From the NCBI GenBank assembly GCA_051881815.1, contig JBJEQP010000075.1, positions 62,001 to 126,000 on the forward strand: 64,000 bases of DNA, in the 5' to 3' direction. Made by a program: the position numbers and the translations under genes. The notes beneath the pieces are model-generated. The model had not been told where the DNA came from and ran no database searches. It saw nothing but the letters and a program-made list of their open reading frames with translations. The DNA comes from UMGS363 sp051881815 (GTDB lineage: Bacteria > Bacillota > Clostridia > Oscillospirales > Ruminococcaceae). Below are positions 57,716 to 64,000 of the stretch, piece after piece. Every line of letters begins with the position of its first letter. Positions within the stretch are counted from its first letter, which is position 1.

Positions 57716-58370
57716 AACTGTTTATAACTTTCATTATTTTATTGGTAATTACTTCAATAGGCAGTGGTTCATTTCCCTCGCTGCAGCCGATAACGTGCCA
57801 GTCAAGCTTTTCCGCAGCATAGAGCGCAGTTTTTCGGCAGGTTTTAAGGTATGCTATGTTGGATTCGTGTATGTCCTTTTTACTTTCATCGCCGTTATAG
57901 CGCTCGCTCATAAGCTTCTGTGATATTTCAATCGGCATATCGAGAAAAATAACGCAATTCGGTCGAGGAAGCTCGAATTTTCCGTATTCATAGTCCTGAA
58001 GCCATTCAAGATAGCTGTCCCACTCGCATTCATCGAGCTTTGACATCTGATGGATAGCGTTTGATGAAACATATCTGCTTGCAAGAATAAGCTCGCCGTT
58101 ATTGTAATTCTTTTCCCAGTATTTTTTATAGCTGACATAACGGTCAACGGCATAGAAGCTTGAAGCGGCGTATGCGTTTATATCGGCGGCGTTTTCCGAT
58201 ATTTCACCCGAAAGATACATCTTCACGAGCGTTGAGGATGGTTTGTCATATTCGGGAAAGCTGATAGCCTTTACAGTATGTTTCTGCGACAGCATTTCCT
58301 TTACTATATCGAACTGTGTTGATTTTCCGCTTCCGTCCAGACCATCTATAACAATTAACTTTTTATCCAT
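57708..58370 (-). CDS. Thymidylate kinase-like deoxynucleoside monophosphate kinase
   Basis: A 220-residue P-loop kinase: VIDGLDGSGKSTQF at the N terminus, ASRYVSSNAIHQM in the place of the DRY/DR motif of dTMP kinases, VIFLDMPIEIS and a C-terminal lid region with RYNGDESKKDIHES. The order and length fit Thymidylate_kin (PF02223), with an SRY variant instead of DRY, so it may be a divergent dTMP kinase or a dNK-like enzyme. A promoter lies at 58431-58459. Confidence 0.8.
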   Translation of the reverse strand: MDKKLIVIDGLDGSGKSTQFDIVKEMLSQKHTVKAISFPEYDKPSSTLVKMYLSGEISENAADINAYAASSFYAVDRYVSYKKYWEKNYNNGELILASRYVSSNAIHQMSKLDECEWDSYLEWLQDYEYGKFELPRPNCVIFLDMPIEISQKLMSERYNGDESKKDIHESNIAYLKTCRKTALYAAEKLDWHVIGCSEGNEPLPIEVITNKIMKVINSSL

Positions 58371-58430
58371 ACGATCACCCTATTCAGAATACTGCTTAAT
58401 CAAAATTTCCTCAAATTAAATACAGATATA

Positions 58431-58459
58431 ATTATACCATTTTTCTGTCTAATCGTCAA
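58431..58459 (-). promoter_or_regulatory. sigma-A-type promoter of the kinase-to-U32 run
   Basis: On the minus strand TTGACG (58459-58454), a 17-bp spacer and TATAAT (58436-58431), with TG one base before the -10, 60 bp before the kinase ATG. Confidence 0.82.
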
Positions 58460-58479
58460 GGAAAAACAGTTTTTTTACA

Positions 58480-59058
58480 TTATTCACGATAAATTTTCTC
58501 ATGCTCCGAGAAAATGATCTTTATGCTTTTGGGAATATCGTCAAAGCAAAGCTTAAGATAATTGCTTCCGCCGTATTCATATATATAGCAGCGCATATCG
58601 GGAGCATCGGCATTTACAAAATAGCGTGAATAAACATATTCGGGAACAGAATTTCCATAAGGATACACTGCAATTCTGTTCTCCCCATCTGAATCATCTT
58701 CGGCATAGTTTTCAAAATCTTCGGCAAAGCTTGAATATTCGCCTGTGTTATAAAGTATTTCGGCTGAAAAAACGTTGTTTTCCCGTGTGAGAATAAGCTG
58801 TTCGATATTTCCGAAGTCAAAGCCTGTATATTCCTTTATCGCTTCCGATTGTTCCGAAGTAATGCTGCCGCCGTCAACGGTTATCGTATAATCACGGAAC
58901 ATGGCGTGTTTTGCAAACTGTACTCCCGTATAAAGGACTGCAAAAAGCAGTATAGAAATGATTGTATATATAATATAGTTTATTTTTGGTTCTTTATTAT
59001 ATTCTCCCTCGGAAACGGACTGTTCATTCACAACGTCTTTTTGTTTATTTTCGTCCAT
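58480..59058 (-). CDS. Single-pass membrane protein of unknown function
   Basis: A 192-residue protein: a charged cytoplasmic N terminus (about 30 residues), one membrane segment (about 28-48, INYIIYTIISILLFAVLYTGV) and an extracytoplasmic domain of about 140 residues with DYTITVDGG, IEQLILTRENNVFSAEILYNTGEY and EYVYSRYFVN. No recognised family. The ATG at 59058 follows AAGGAGTG; the GTG at 59067 overlaps that ribosome site. It is divergent from dnaD, with its own promoter (59091-59119). Confidence 0.75.
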   Translation of the reverse strand: MDENKQKDVVNEQSVSEGEYNKEPKINYIIYTIISILLFAVLYTGVQFAKHAMFRDYTITVDGGSITSEQSEAIKEYTGFDFGNIEQLILTRENNVFSAEILYNTGEYSSFAEDFENYAEDDSDGENRIAVYPYGNSVPEYVYSRYFVNADAPDMRCYIYEYGGSNYLKLCFDDIPKSIKIIFSEHEKIYRE

Positions 59059-59090
59059 AAGCGGCACTCCTTTTTATGCAATATAATTAA

Positions 59091-59119
59091 AATATACCAC
59101 TAAAAAGAAAAATGGTCAA
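59091..59119 (-). promoter_or_regulatory. Promoter of the 58480-59058 gene
   Basis: On the minus strand TTGACC (59119-59114), a 17-bp spacer and TATATT (59096-59091), with TG one base before the -10. Confidence 0.72.
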
Positions 59120-59125
59120 GTAGTA

Positions 59126-59154
59126 GTGCAATTTTTTTGAAAATGTGATATAAT
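59126..59154 (+). promoter_or_regulatory. Candidate promoter of dnaD-dnaC
   Basis: TATAAT at 59149-59154 with GTGCAA 17 bp upstream (59126-59131), 38 bp before the dnaD ATG. Its -35 is weak; it nearly abuts the divergent promoter at 59091-59119. Confidence 0.55.
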
Positions 59155-59191
59155 GTAAGAAATACTTTGAAAGAGGAAAAACACAGCATTT

Positions 59192-60202
59192 ATGAATTAC
59201 AAGGTAAACTGGAGCTGTTCGGACGGTGCATTTGCCGTTCCTGAAAGCGCTGTTGATAATATAAAGCTTGCAAGCGGCAAGGCAGTAAAGGTTTTGTTCT
59301 ACATAATGCGGTACAAGACTGCTGCTACCGAAAATGCCGCCGAGATAGCTTCACAGCTTGACAAAAATATGACCGCAGAGGACGTTGAAGACTCGCTTTC
59401 ATTCTGGGAACAGGTCGGTGTGATCTGCCCGACGGAAACTGCTGCCGCTCCAATTGAAAAAGCCGCTTCCGCTCCCGTTCGGCAGGCAACTCCTGCAAAA
59501 CCGCAGATTTCTTCCGCAAAGGCAGTGGAAAGAGCGGTCAAAATGCTTTCTGCCGCCGAAATCGCCGAAAAGAAAAAGAATTCGCAGGACATTGCATTCC
59601 TGCTTTCGGGAGCTGAAACAATACTTGGCAAGCTTCTCAACAACACGGAACAGCGCACTCTTATATGGCTTTGCGAATACTACTCATTGGGCGGAGATAT
59701 TCTTCTTATGCTCATCGAATTCTGCAAATCCATCGGCAAGACCAATATCAGCTACATTGAACAGATCGCGGTTTCATGGTATGAAAAAGATATCACAACT
59801 CATGAACGTGCTGACGCTGAAATAAAAAGGCTGCAGATCTACTACTCGCTTGAAGGCAGGATAAAATCACGGCTTGAGCTTAACCGTGCACTCACTCCAA
59901 AAGAAAAGGAGATCGTCAGTGAATGGGCTTCTTCGGAAGTAACTGTCGAGCTTGTTGTGCTTGCTTATGAAAGAACTGTACAAGCAACGGGAAAAGCTTC
60001 CTTCCCGTATATGAAAAAGATCATCGAAAATTGGCTTGCCAACAATGTACGAACTCCTGCCGATGTTGAAAAGTATGAACAGGATCGCGGTGCGGCTCAA
60101 CAGACTTCATCATATTCCGACAATACTCATTCCTATGATCTCAACAAGCTTCTTCAGCACGCAAAAAACAACATTCCTAATCTTAACGGAGGATCAAAAT
60201 GA
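59192..60202 (+). CDS. DnaD domain-containing replication initiation protein
   Basis: A 336-residue protein: an N-terminal winged-helix-like region (about 1-80, AVKVLFYIMRY...LDKNMTAEDVEDSLSFWEQVGVI), an Ala/Pro linker (about 85-115), then two DnaD/DnaB_2 domains (about 125-205 and 225-300; the second includes YSLEGRIKSRLELNRALTPKEKEIVSEW and IENWLANNVRT, a YxxxIxxxW-type motif). These proteins remodel origin DNA and recruit the helicase loader. GAAAGAGG precedes the ATG. It overlaps the dnaC-like gene by 4 bp (ATGA). Confidence 0.9.
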   Translation: MNYKVNWSCSDGAFAVPESAVDNIKLASGKAVKVLFYIMRYKTAATENAAEIASQLDKNMTAEDVEDSLSFWEQVGVICPTETAAAPIEKAASAPVRQATPAKPQISSAKAVERAVKMLSAAEIAEKKKNSQDIAFLLSGAETILGKLLNNTEQRTLIWLCEYYSLGGDILLMLIEFCKSIGKTNISYIEQIAVSWYEKDITTHERADAEIKRLQIYYSLEGRIKSRLELNRALTPKEKEIVSEWASSEVTVELVVLAYERTVQATGKASFPYMKKIIENWLANNVRTPADVEKYEQDRGAAQQTSSYSDNTHSYDLNKLLQHAKNNIPNLNGGSK

Positions 60203-61197
60203 GCTACGACAGACAGACTTATGAAAAAGCAGAATCGATCATAAACAACAGGCGTTTGTCCTCCCAGAGCGAAAACGAACGCAGACAGAAAGAGATAGAT
60301 AATAAAATACCCGAGATCCGTGAGATAAACTCACAGCTTTCAAGAACGATCATTGACATTTCAAAGCTCATTATCTCAAAAAAGGATAACGTCCAAGAAA
60401 GTATTGCGGAAATAAAGGAAAAAAATCTGCAAGCACAGAAGCTTATCGAAAGCCTTCTTACCGCCAATGGCTATCCTGCGGATTATCTTAAACCGAAATA
60501 TTTCTGCGAAAAGTGTCAAGACAGAGGCTATACCGAACATGGCCGATGCACCTGTCTGCTTGAACTTCTTAAAAAGTTCAGCATTGAAAAACTCAACGAA
60601 CAGGCTGATCTCCCCGATTGTGACTTCAATCACTTCTCGCTTGAATACTACAGAAACAAGAAAGACGCAGACGGTGATGACTGTTTTGAAATAATGACAA
60701 GGATATATGAATTTTGCAGGAACTATGCAGACAGCTTTTCTCTCAAATCGGAAAGCCTGCTTATGTACGGCAAAACAGGGGTCGGAAAAACACATCTTTC
60801 CCTTTCTATCGCAAAAGCCGCCGCAGAAAAGGGGTTCAATGCCGCATACGGCTCGATAGTAAATCTTCTTACGATAATCGAGCGTGAACATTTCGGCAAA
60901 ATCAGCGAAGAGGAAAACATGGACACAATAAATCTCCTCATAAACGCCGATCTGCTTGTACTGGACGATCTCGGAGCAGAGTTTTCTTCGCAGTTCTATG
61001 AATCCGTTATCTACAACATCATCAACAGCCGCATAAATCTCGGACTTCCGACGATCATAAGCACTAATCTAACTGCGGCAGATCTTCAGAAAAAATACAA
61101 TGAACGAATAATTTCGCGTATTTTCGGAGCATTCTCTACTCTTTGCCTTGTTGGTGAAGATATACGTCAGATAAAAAGGCTAAATGGGAAAATATGA
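60199..61197 (+). CDS. DnaC/DnaI-like helicase loader ATPase
   Basis: A 332-residue AAA+ protein. The N-terminal half contains a zinc site with FCEKCQDRGYTEHGRCTCLLELL (C-x2-C ... C-x-C), typical of clostridial DnaC/DnaI loaders. The ATPase follows: Walker A YGKTGVGKTHLS, Walker B LLVLDDLGAEFSSQF, sensor 1 IISTNL and an Arg finger region RIISRIFGAF. It delivers the replicative helicase DnaB/DnaC to the origin with DnaD. The start ATG overlaps the dnaD stop. Confidence 0.93.
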   Translation: MSYDRQTYEKAESIINNRRLSSQSENERRQKEIDNKIPEIREINSQLSRTIIDISKLIISKKDNVQESIAEIKEKNLQAQKLIESLLTANGYPADYLKPKYFCEKCQDRGYTEHGRCTCLLELLKKFSIEKLNEQADLPDCDFNHFSLEYYRNKKDADGDDCFEIMTRIYEFCRNYADSFSLKSESLLMYGKTGVGKTHLSLSIAKAAAEKGFNAAYGSIVNLLTIIEREHFGKISEEENMDTINLLINADLLVLDDLGAEFSSQFYESVIYNIINSRINLGLPTIISTNLTAADLQKKYNERIISRIFGAFSTLCLVGEDIRQIKRLNGKI

Positions 61198-61236
61198 TGG
61201 TTTTTTGTATTTTTCATATAAAAAAATAAAAAACTA

Positions 61237-61265
61237 TTGCAATTTTATTCAAAATGCTGTATAAT
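61237..61265 (+). promoter_or_regulatory. sigma-A-type promoter of cheV
   Basis: TTGCAA (61237-61242), a 17-bp spacer and TATAAT (61260-61265), with TG two bases before the -10 position, 30 bp before the ATG. Confidence 0.8.
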
Positions 61266-61294
61266 AATAACAACAACCTAAAAGGAGTGTTTTT

Positions 61295-62212
61295 ATGGAC
61301 ACAAATATTCTTCTTGAAAGCGGCACTAATGAACTTCAGATACTTGAATTTGAGGTTGGTAACAGTTTATTTGCCATCAATATTTCCAAAGTTGTTGAGA
61401 TAATGATCAACCAGGAGGTAACTCCTGTTCCAAACTCCCCGGAAGAAGTTGAGGGCGTTTTTATCCCCCGTGATAAGCTTATTTCCGTTATCGACTTACA
61501 TAAAGTTGTAAATGAACCATATAAAAATACCGGAAAGGATATTTTCATCATAAGTGAATTTAATCGTATCCAGGTCGCATTCCATGTCAGCCGTGTAAAA
61601 GGTATCCAGAGGATCTCATGGTCGGATATCTCCGATCCGCCTGCCATTACTTCGGGTGGAAGCAATGCCGAGGCAGCAGGTCTTGCAACCGGTGTTGTAA
61701 AGATCAATGGTGAAATAATCATTATCCTCGACTTTGAAAAGATCGTTTCCAAGCTTAACAAGGATGCCGGTCTTGACACAACAGGCATTGACAATATTGG
61801 TCGTGCGACCGGTGAAATGGGCAGAAAGAAGCTTGTTGTTGCCGATGATTCGAAGTTCCTCAACAAAATGATAACAGAATCTCTTGAGCATATTGGCTTC
61901 ACAAACATTGAATCCTTCTCCAACGGTCAGGATGCGTGGGACTATATTCTTTCCCACCGTGACGCAGGTGACAGGATCACAGACGAGATAGCCTGCGTTA
62001 TCAGCGATATTGAAATGCCTAAAATGGACGGTCACAGACTCACCAAGCTTATCAAGGATGACGCTGTACTTAAAAAGATCCCTGTTCTCCTTTTCTCCTC
62101 GCTTATCAACGAGCAGATGATCGCAAAGGGAAAGTCTGTCGGCGCAGATGCACAGTTCTCCAAACCGCAGATAAAAGACCTTATTGATTATCTTATCAAG
62201 CTGCTCTCCTAA
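61295..62212 (+). CDS. cheV: CheV-type chemotaxis coupling protein (CheW domain plus receiver)
   Basis: A 305-residue protein: CheW domain at residues ~14-155 (LQILEFEVGNSLFAINISKVVEIM, VSRVKGIQRISWSDI, IIIILDFEKIV) followed by a receiver domain at ~176-305 (KLVVADDSKFLNKMI with the acidic pair, phospho-acceptor Asp in CVISDIEMPKMDG, VLLFSSL and FSKPQ with the Lys). CheV couples receptors to CheA and is modulated by phosphorylation. AAAAGGAG precedes the ATG. It stands alone, with its own promoter and terminator; no other chemotaxis gene is in the window. Confidence 0.93.
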   Translation: MDTNILLESGTNELQILEFEVGNSLFAINISKVVEIMINQEVTPVPNSPEEVEGVFIPRDKLISVIDLHKVVNEPYKNTGKDIFIISEFNRIQVAFHVSRVKGIQRISWSDISDPPAITSGGSNAEAAGLATGVVKINGEIIIILDFEKIVSKLNKDAGLDTTGIDNIGRATGEMGRKKLVVADDSKFLNKMITESLEHIGFTNIESFSNGQDAWDYILSHRDAGDRITDEIACVISDIEMPKMDGHRLTKLIKDDAVLKKIPVLLFSSLINEQMIAKGKSVGADAQFSKPQIKDLIDYLIKLLS

Positions 62213-62231
62213 TACCAAATAAAAAATGCTT

Positions 62232-62261
62232 GTCCTCCGATGAATTTCGGAGGACTTTTTT
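62232..62261 (+). terminator. Rho-independent terminator of cheV
   Basis: Stem GTCCTCCGA (62232-62240) / TCGGAGGAC (62247-62255) followed by six T residues, 20 bp after the cheV stop. Confidence 0.92.
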
Positions 62262-62294
62262 ATTTATATTGCCAAATTTTTCAGCTTTCCCCCA

Positions 62295-62328
62295 ATCGAC
62301 AGTTTTTTGAATACAACACATTTATAAT
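62295..62328 (+). promoter_or_regulatory. Candidate Spo0A-dependent promoter of spoIIGA
   Basis: TATAAT lies at 62323-62328, with no good -35 at 17 bp. ATCGACA (62295-62301), the reverse complement of TGTCGAT, matches the Spo0A box TGTCGAA in six of seven positions and lies about 22 bp before the -10. The Bacillus spoIIG promoter has the same long 22-bp spacing with a Spo0A box at the -35. Confidence 0.45.
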
Positions 62329-62357
62329 TAAAACAGACAACTTTAAAAGGAGTATTT

Positions 62358-63206
62358 ATGTATATTTATGCCGATATTCTGATAATTACAAATATATATT
62401 CAAATTTTTTTCTGCTCAAAGCGACAGCAAAACTTACGCACAATGCTTTAAAAAACAGCAAGTGTATTATTGCCGCGATCGTTGGAAGTCTTTTTTCACT
62501 GGTGATACTTCTGCCCGAGCTTAACACATTTGCACTTCTGCTTGTGCGGATAGTTTCTGCAGCGTTGATGGTCATAGTTTCATTCAGCGGAAGATCTCTG
62601 TCCGAGCTTTACAGGATAGGTCTTATTTTTTTCTTCATAAGCTTTCTTTTTGCGGGAACGGAATACGCTTTTTCACTTCTTGACAACGGAAGCAGAATGT
62701 TTTTTCACAACTCGATGCTCTATATAAACATTTCGCTGCTTACACTTGTGATCTCAACAATAGCGGCTTACACTGCGCTCACATTGTTCAGACGGTTCAT
62801 GGACAGAAGCAATGAATATGACGGTGATTTCAGCGTTATAATCATCAACGGTGACAAGCAGGTCAAGCTGAAAGCCGTATGTGACAGCTGCAACAACCTT
62901 TCCGATCTTTTTTCGGGCAAGCCTGTAATAATCTGCGGAAAGGCAAGCGTTGAACCGCTTTTTGAAGAAAAAGAACTTGTCGGTGCGATGGCTATGAACT
63001 GCTCGGGTGAGCTCTGCCGAAAATGGAGAGTCATTCCCTTTTCCACCATTGATTCAAGCGGACTTGTTCCGTCATTCCGTCCAACGGGGATATACATAAA
63101 AAACAATGAAACGGGAAAGATCCACTACACAGAAGCTTATGTGGGGGTCGTCGAACGTGAACTCGATCATGCTATATTCAATCCAAAGATCATAAATAAC
63201 CGCTGA
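62358..63206 (+). CDS. spoIIGA: Sporulation sigma-E factor-processing peptidase SpoIIGA
   Basis: A 282-residue aspartic protease. The N-terminal half has five membrane segments (within residues 1-150, beginning MYIYADILIITNIYSNFFLL); the C-terminal half has a retroviral-protease-like fold. The catalytic motif normally reads D-[TS]-G-N; here it is DSCN in VCDSCNNLSDLFSGKPV (about residue 174), so Gly is replaced by Cys while Asp and Asn remain. It cleaves pro-sigma-E, whose gene lies 57 bp downstream. AAAAGGAG precedes the ATG. Confidence 0.92.
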   Translation: MYIYADILIITNIYSNFFLLKATAKLTHNALKNSKCIIAAIVGSLFSLVILLPELNTFALLLVRIVSAALMVIVSFSGRSLSELYRIGLIFFFISFLFAGTEYAFSLLDNGSRMFFHNSMLYINISLLTLVISTIAAYTALTLFRRFMDRSNEYDGDFSVIIINGDKQVKLKAVCDSCNNLSDLFSGKPVIICGKASVEPLFEEKELVGAMAMNCSGELCRKWRVIPFSTIDSSGLVPSFRPTGIYIKNNETGKIHYTEAYVGVVERELDHAIFNPKIINNR

Positions 63207-63232
63207 AAATGGGCTTTGTCCACAATCAGCGG
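63200..63232 (+). other. Hairpin between spoIIGA and sigE
   Basis: CCGCTGA (63200-63206) pairs with TCAGCGG (63226-63232), and GGGC/GTCC pairs inside. It contains the spoIIGA stop codon and has no T-run. Confidence 0.65.
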
Positions 63233-63263
63233 ATTCTTTACATAAAGAAAGGAACGGATAAAA

Positions 63264-63971
63264 ATGTTTTTAAAAAAACTGTTTGAAAAACTAAAGGCAT
63301 TATTCAGAAAAAAAGAATGCGACGTTTTCTACATAAACGGTTCGGAAACACTTCCTCCGCCGCTTACTCGTGAGCAGGAAGAAAAAGCTTTCGCAATGCT
63401 TGAAACGAATGGAACGGAAGCAAGGCAGCTGCTTATAACACACAATCTTCGGCTTGTAGTTTACATTGCAAAAAAATTTGAATCAACGGGCATAGGCATT
63501 GAAGATCTTGTTTCTATCGGCACTATCGGACTGATAAAGGCTGTAAACACATTCTGTCCGACCAAGAACATAAAGCTTGCGACCTACGCTTCACGCTGCA
63601 TTGAAAACGAGATACTGATGTTCCTGCGAAAATCCTCGCAGTACAAAAATGAGCTTTCGTTCGACGAGCCGCTCAACATAGACTGGGACGGAAACGAGCT
63701 GCTTCTATCGGACATACTTGGAACAGATGAGGATATTGTTAACGGTGGAATCGAAAGCGAAGCTGAAAAAAGCGTACTGCTTGAAGCGTTGGAGCGTTTG
63801 CCCGAACGTGAACGTGAGATAATGAAGATGCGCTTCGGGATAAACACCGGGCGTGAGATGACGCAGAAGGAAGTTGCGGATCTCATAGGAATTTCACAAT
63901 CCTACATTTCCCGACTTGAAAAACGAATTATAAAGAAGCTGAAAAAGGAGCTTGAATCTCTGATCTATTAA
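63264..63971 (+). CDS. sigE: RNA polymerase sporulation sigma factor SigE
   Basis: A 235-residue sigma-70 family factor for the mother cell. The pro-sequence is the amphipathic basic N terminus (about residues 1-22), followed by FYINGSETLPPPL, which aligns with the YYIGGSEALPPPL cleavage region of Bacillus pro-sigma-E. Region 2 (ITHNLRLVVYIAKKFESTGIGIEDLVSIG...TYASRCIENEI) and region 4 (LPEREREIMKMRFG...MTQKEVADLIGISQSYISRLEKR) are complete. AAGGAACGG precedes the ATG. It sits downstream of spoIIGA, its protease, as in most spore formers; the next gene (often sigG) is beyond the window. Confidence 0.97.
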   Translation: MFLKKLFEKLKALFRKKECDVFYINGSETLPPPLTREQEEKAFAMLETNGTEARQLLITHNLRLVVYIAKKFESTGIGIEDLVSIGTIGLIKAVNTFCPTKNIKLATYASRCIENEILMFLRKSSQYKNELSFDEPLNIDWDGNELLLSDILGTDEDIVNGGIESEAEKSVLLEALERLPEREREIMKMRFGINTGREMTQKEVADLIGISQSYISRLEKRIIKKLKKELESLIY

Positions 63972-64000
63972 CCGGAAAAAATTGTTTGAATAAGAAAAAT

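Noticed and set aside
57708..58370. Kinase as a pseudogene because of the missing DRY motif
   Set aside because: The frame is complete, with an intact P-loop, promoter and start; SRY is a conservative variant.

Overview
The window is chromosomal DNA of a low-to-moderate GC, endospore-forming Firmicute. The gene set (ECF transporter module, ClpE/ClpX/ClpP/Lon, IreB, YerC-type TrpR-like regulator, SpoIVB, CwlD, PdaA-type deacetylase, SpoIIGA-SigE) and the strong AGGAGG-type ribosome sites fit the class Clostridia; the overall style resembles Ruminococcus/Oscillospiraceae. That placement is inference, since no rRNA gene is present. I saw no prophage, integron or CRISPR array.

Layout. 1-5.2 kb: end of a phoH-like gene, a HAD phosphatase, a WYL regulator with a small cysteine-rich protein, a D-2-hydroxyacid dehydrogenase and, convergent to it, spoIVB. 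5.3-11.5 kb: a small membrane protein and a LacI-type regulator (+), then a minus-strand run pheA-ispD-ispF-cwlD-radA. 11.6-24 kb: one long plus-strand run from ruvC through ruvA, a phosphodiesterase, ruvB, glmM, an rRNA methyltransferase-like gene, ecfA1/ecfA2/ecfT (split by an unknown membrane gene), truA, a DUF5711-like protein and a CvpA-like protein. 24-27 kb: a 165-bp palindromic MITE-like element, clpE, and a Gly-Arg-His tRNA cluster. 27-34 kb: an ACT protein, purA, a pair of acidic repeat proteins of unknown function, a PdaA-type deacetylase, ireB, a lipoprotein/SGNH pair and a Val-Asp-Gly-Cys tRNA cluster. 34-44 kb: hslO, a methyltransferase, yerC, lysA, engB, lon, clpX, clpP, tig (proteostasis). 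44-49.5 kb: rplS-lepB-rbgA-rnhB-yraN-thrC-phosphoesterase. 49.5-59 kb: two radical-SAM-associated genes, an M50 membrane protease with a small partner, a U32 peptidase, mltG, folate cyclo-ligase, DJ-1, DUF2156, a dTMP-kinase-like gene. 59-64 kb: dnaD and dnaC-like replication loaders, cheV, spoIIGA, sigE.

Most of the window is conserved housekeeping: recombination (ruvCAB), wall synthesis and spore cortex formation (glmM, mltG, cwlD, pdaA), protein quality control, isoprenoid, Phe, Lys, Thr and AMP synthesis, and the sigma-E switch. Many -35/-10 pairs have exactly 17-bp spacing, which fixed several start choices. The less ordinary material is: (i) two copies of a structured repeat, each in a convergent intergenic gap, with differing but still-pairing outer stems; (ii) a fully palindromic MITE-like element between a cvpA-like gene and clpE; (iii) a gene whose only well-placed start appears to be ACG; (iv) a lon leader whose hairpin loop is perfectly complementary to a site beside the Shine-Dalgarno; (v) a tandem pair of acidic, probably disordered repeat proteins; (vi) a ribosome-site-masking hairpin ahead of a site-2-protease pair; (vii) unknown or unexpected genes inserted in the ruvA-ruvB and ecfA1-ecfA2 pairs.
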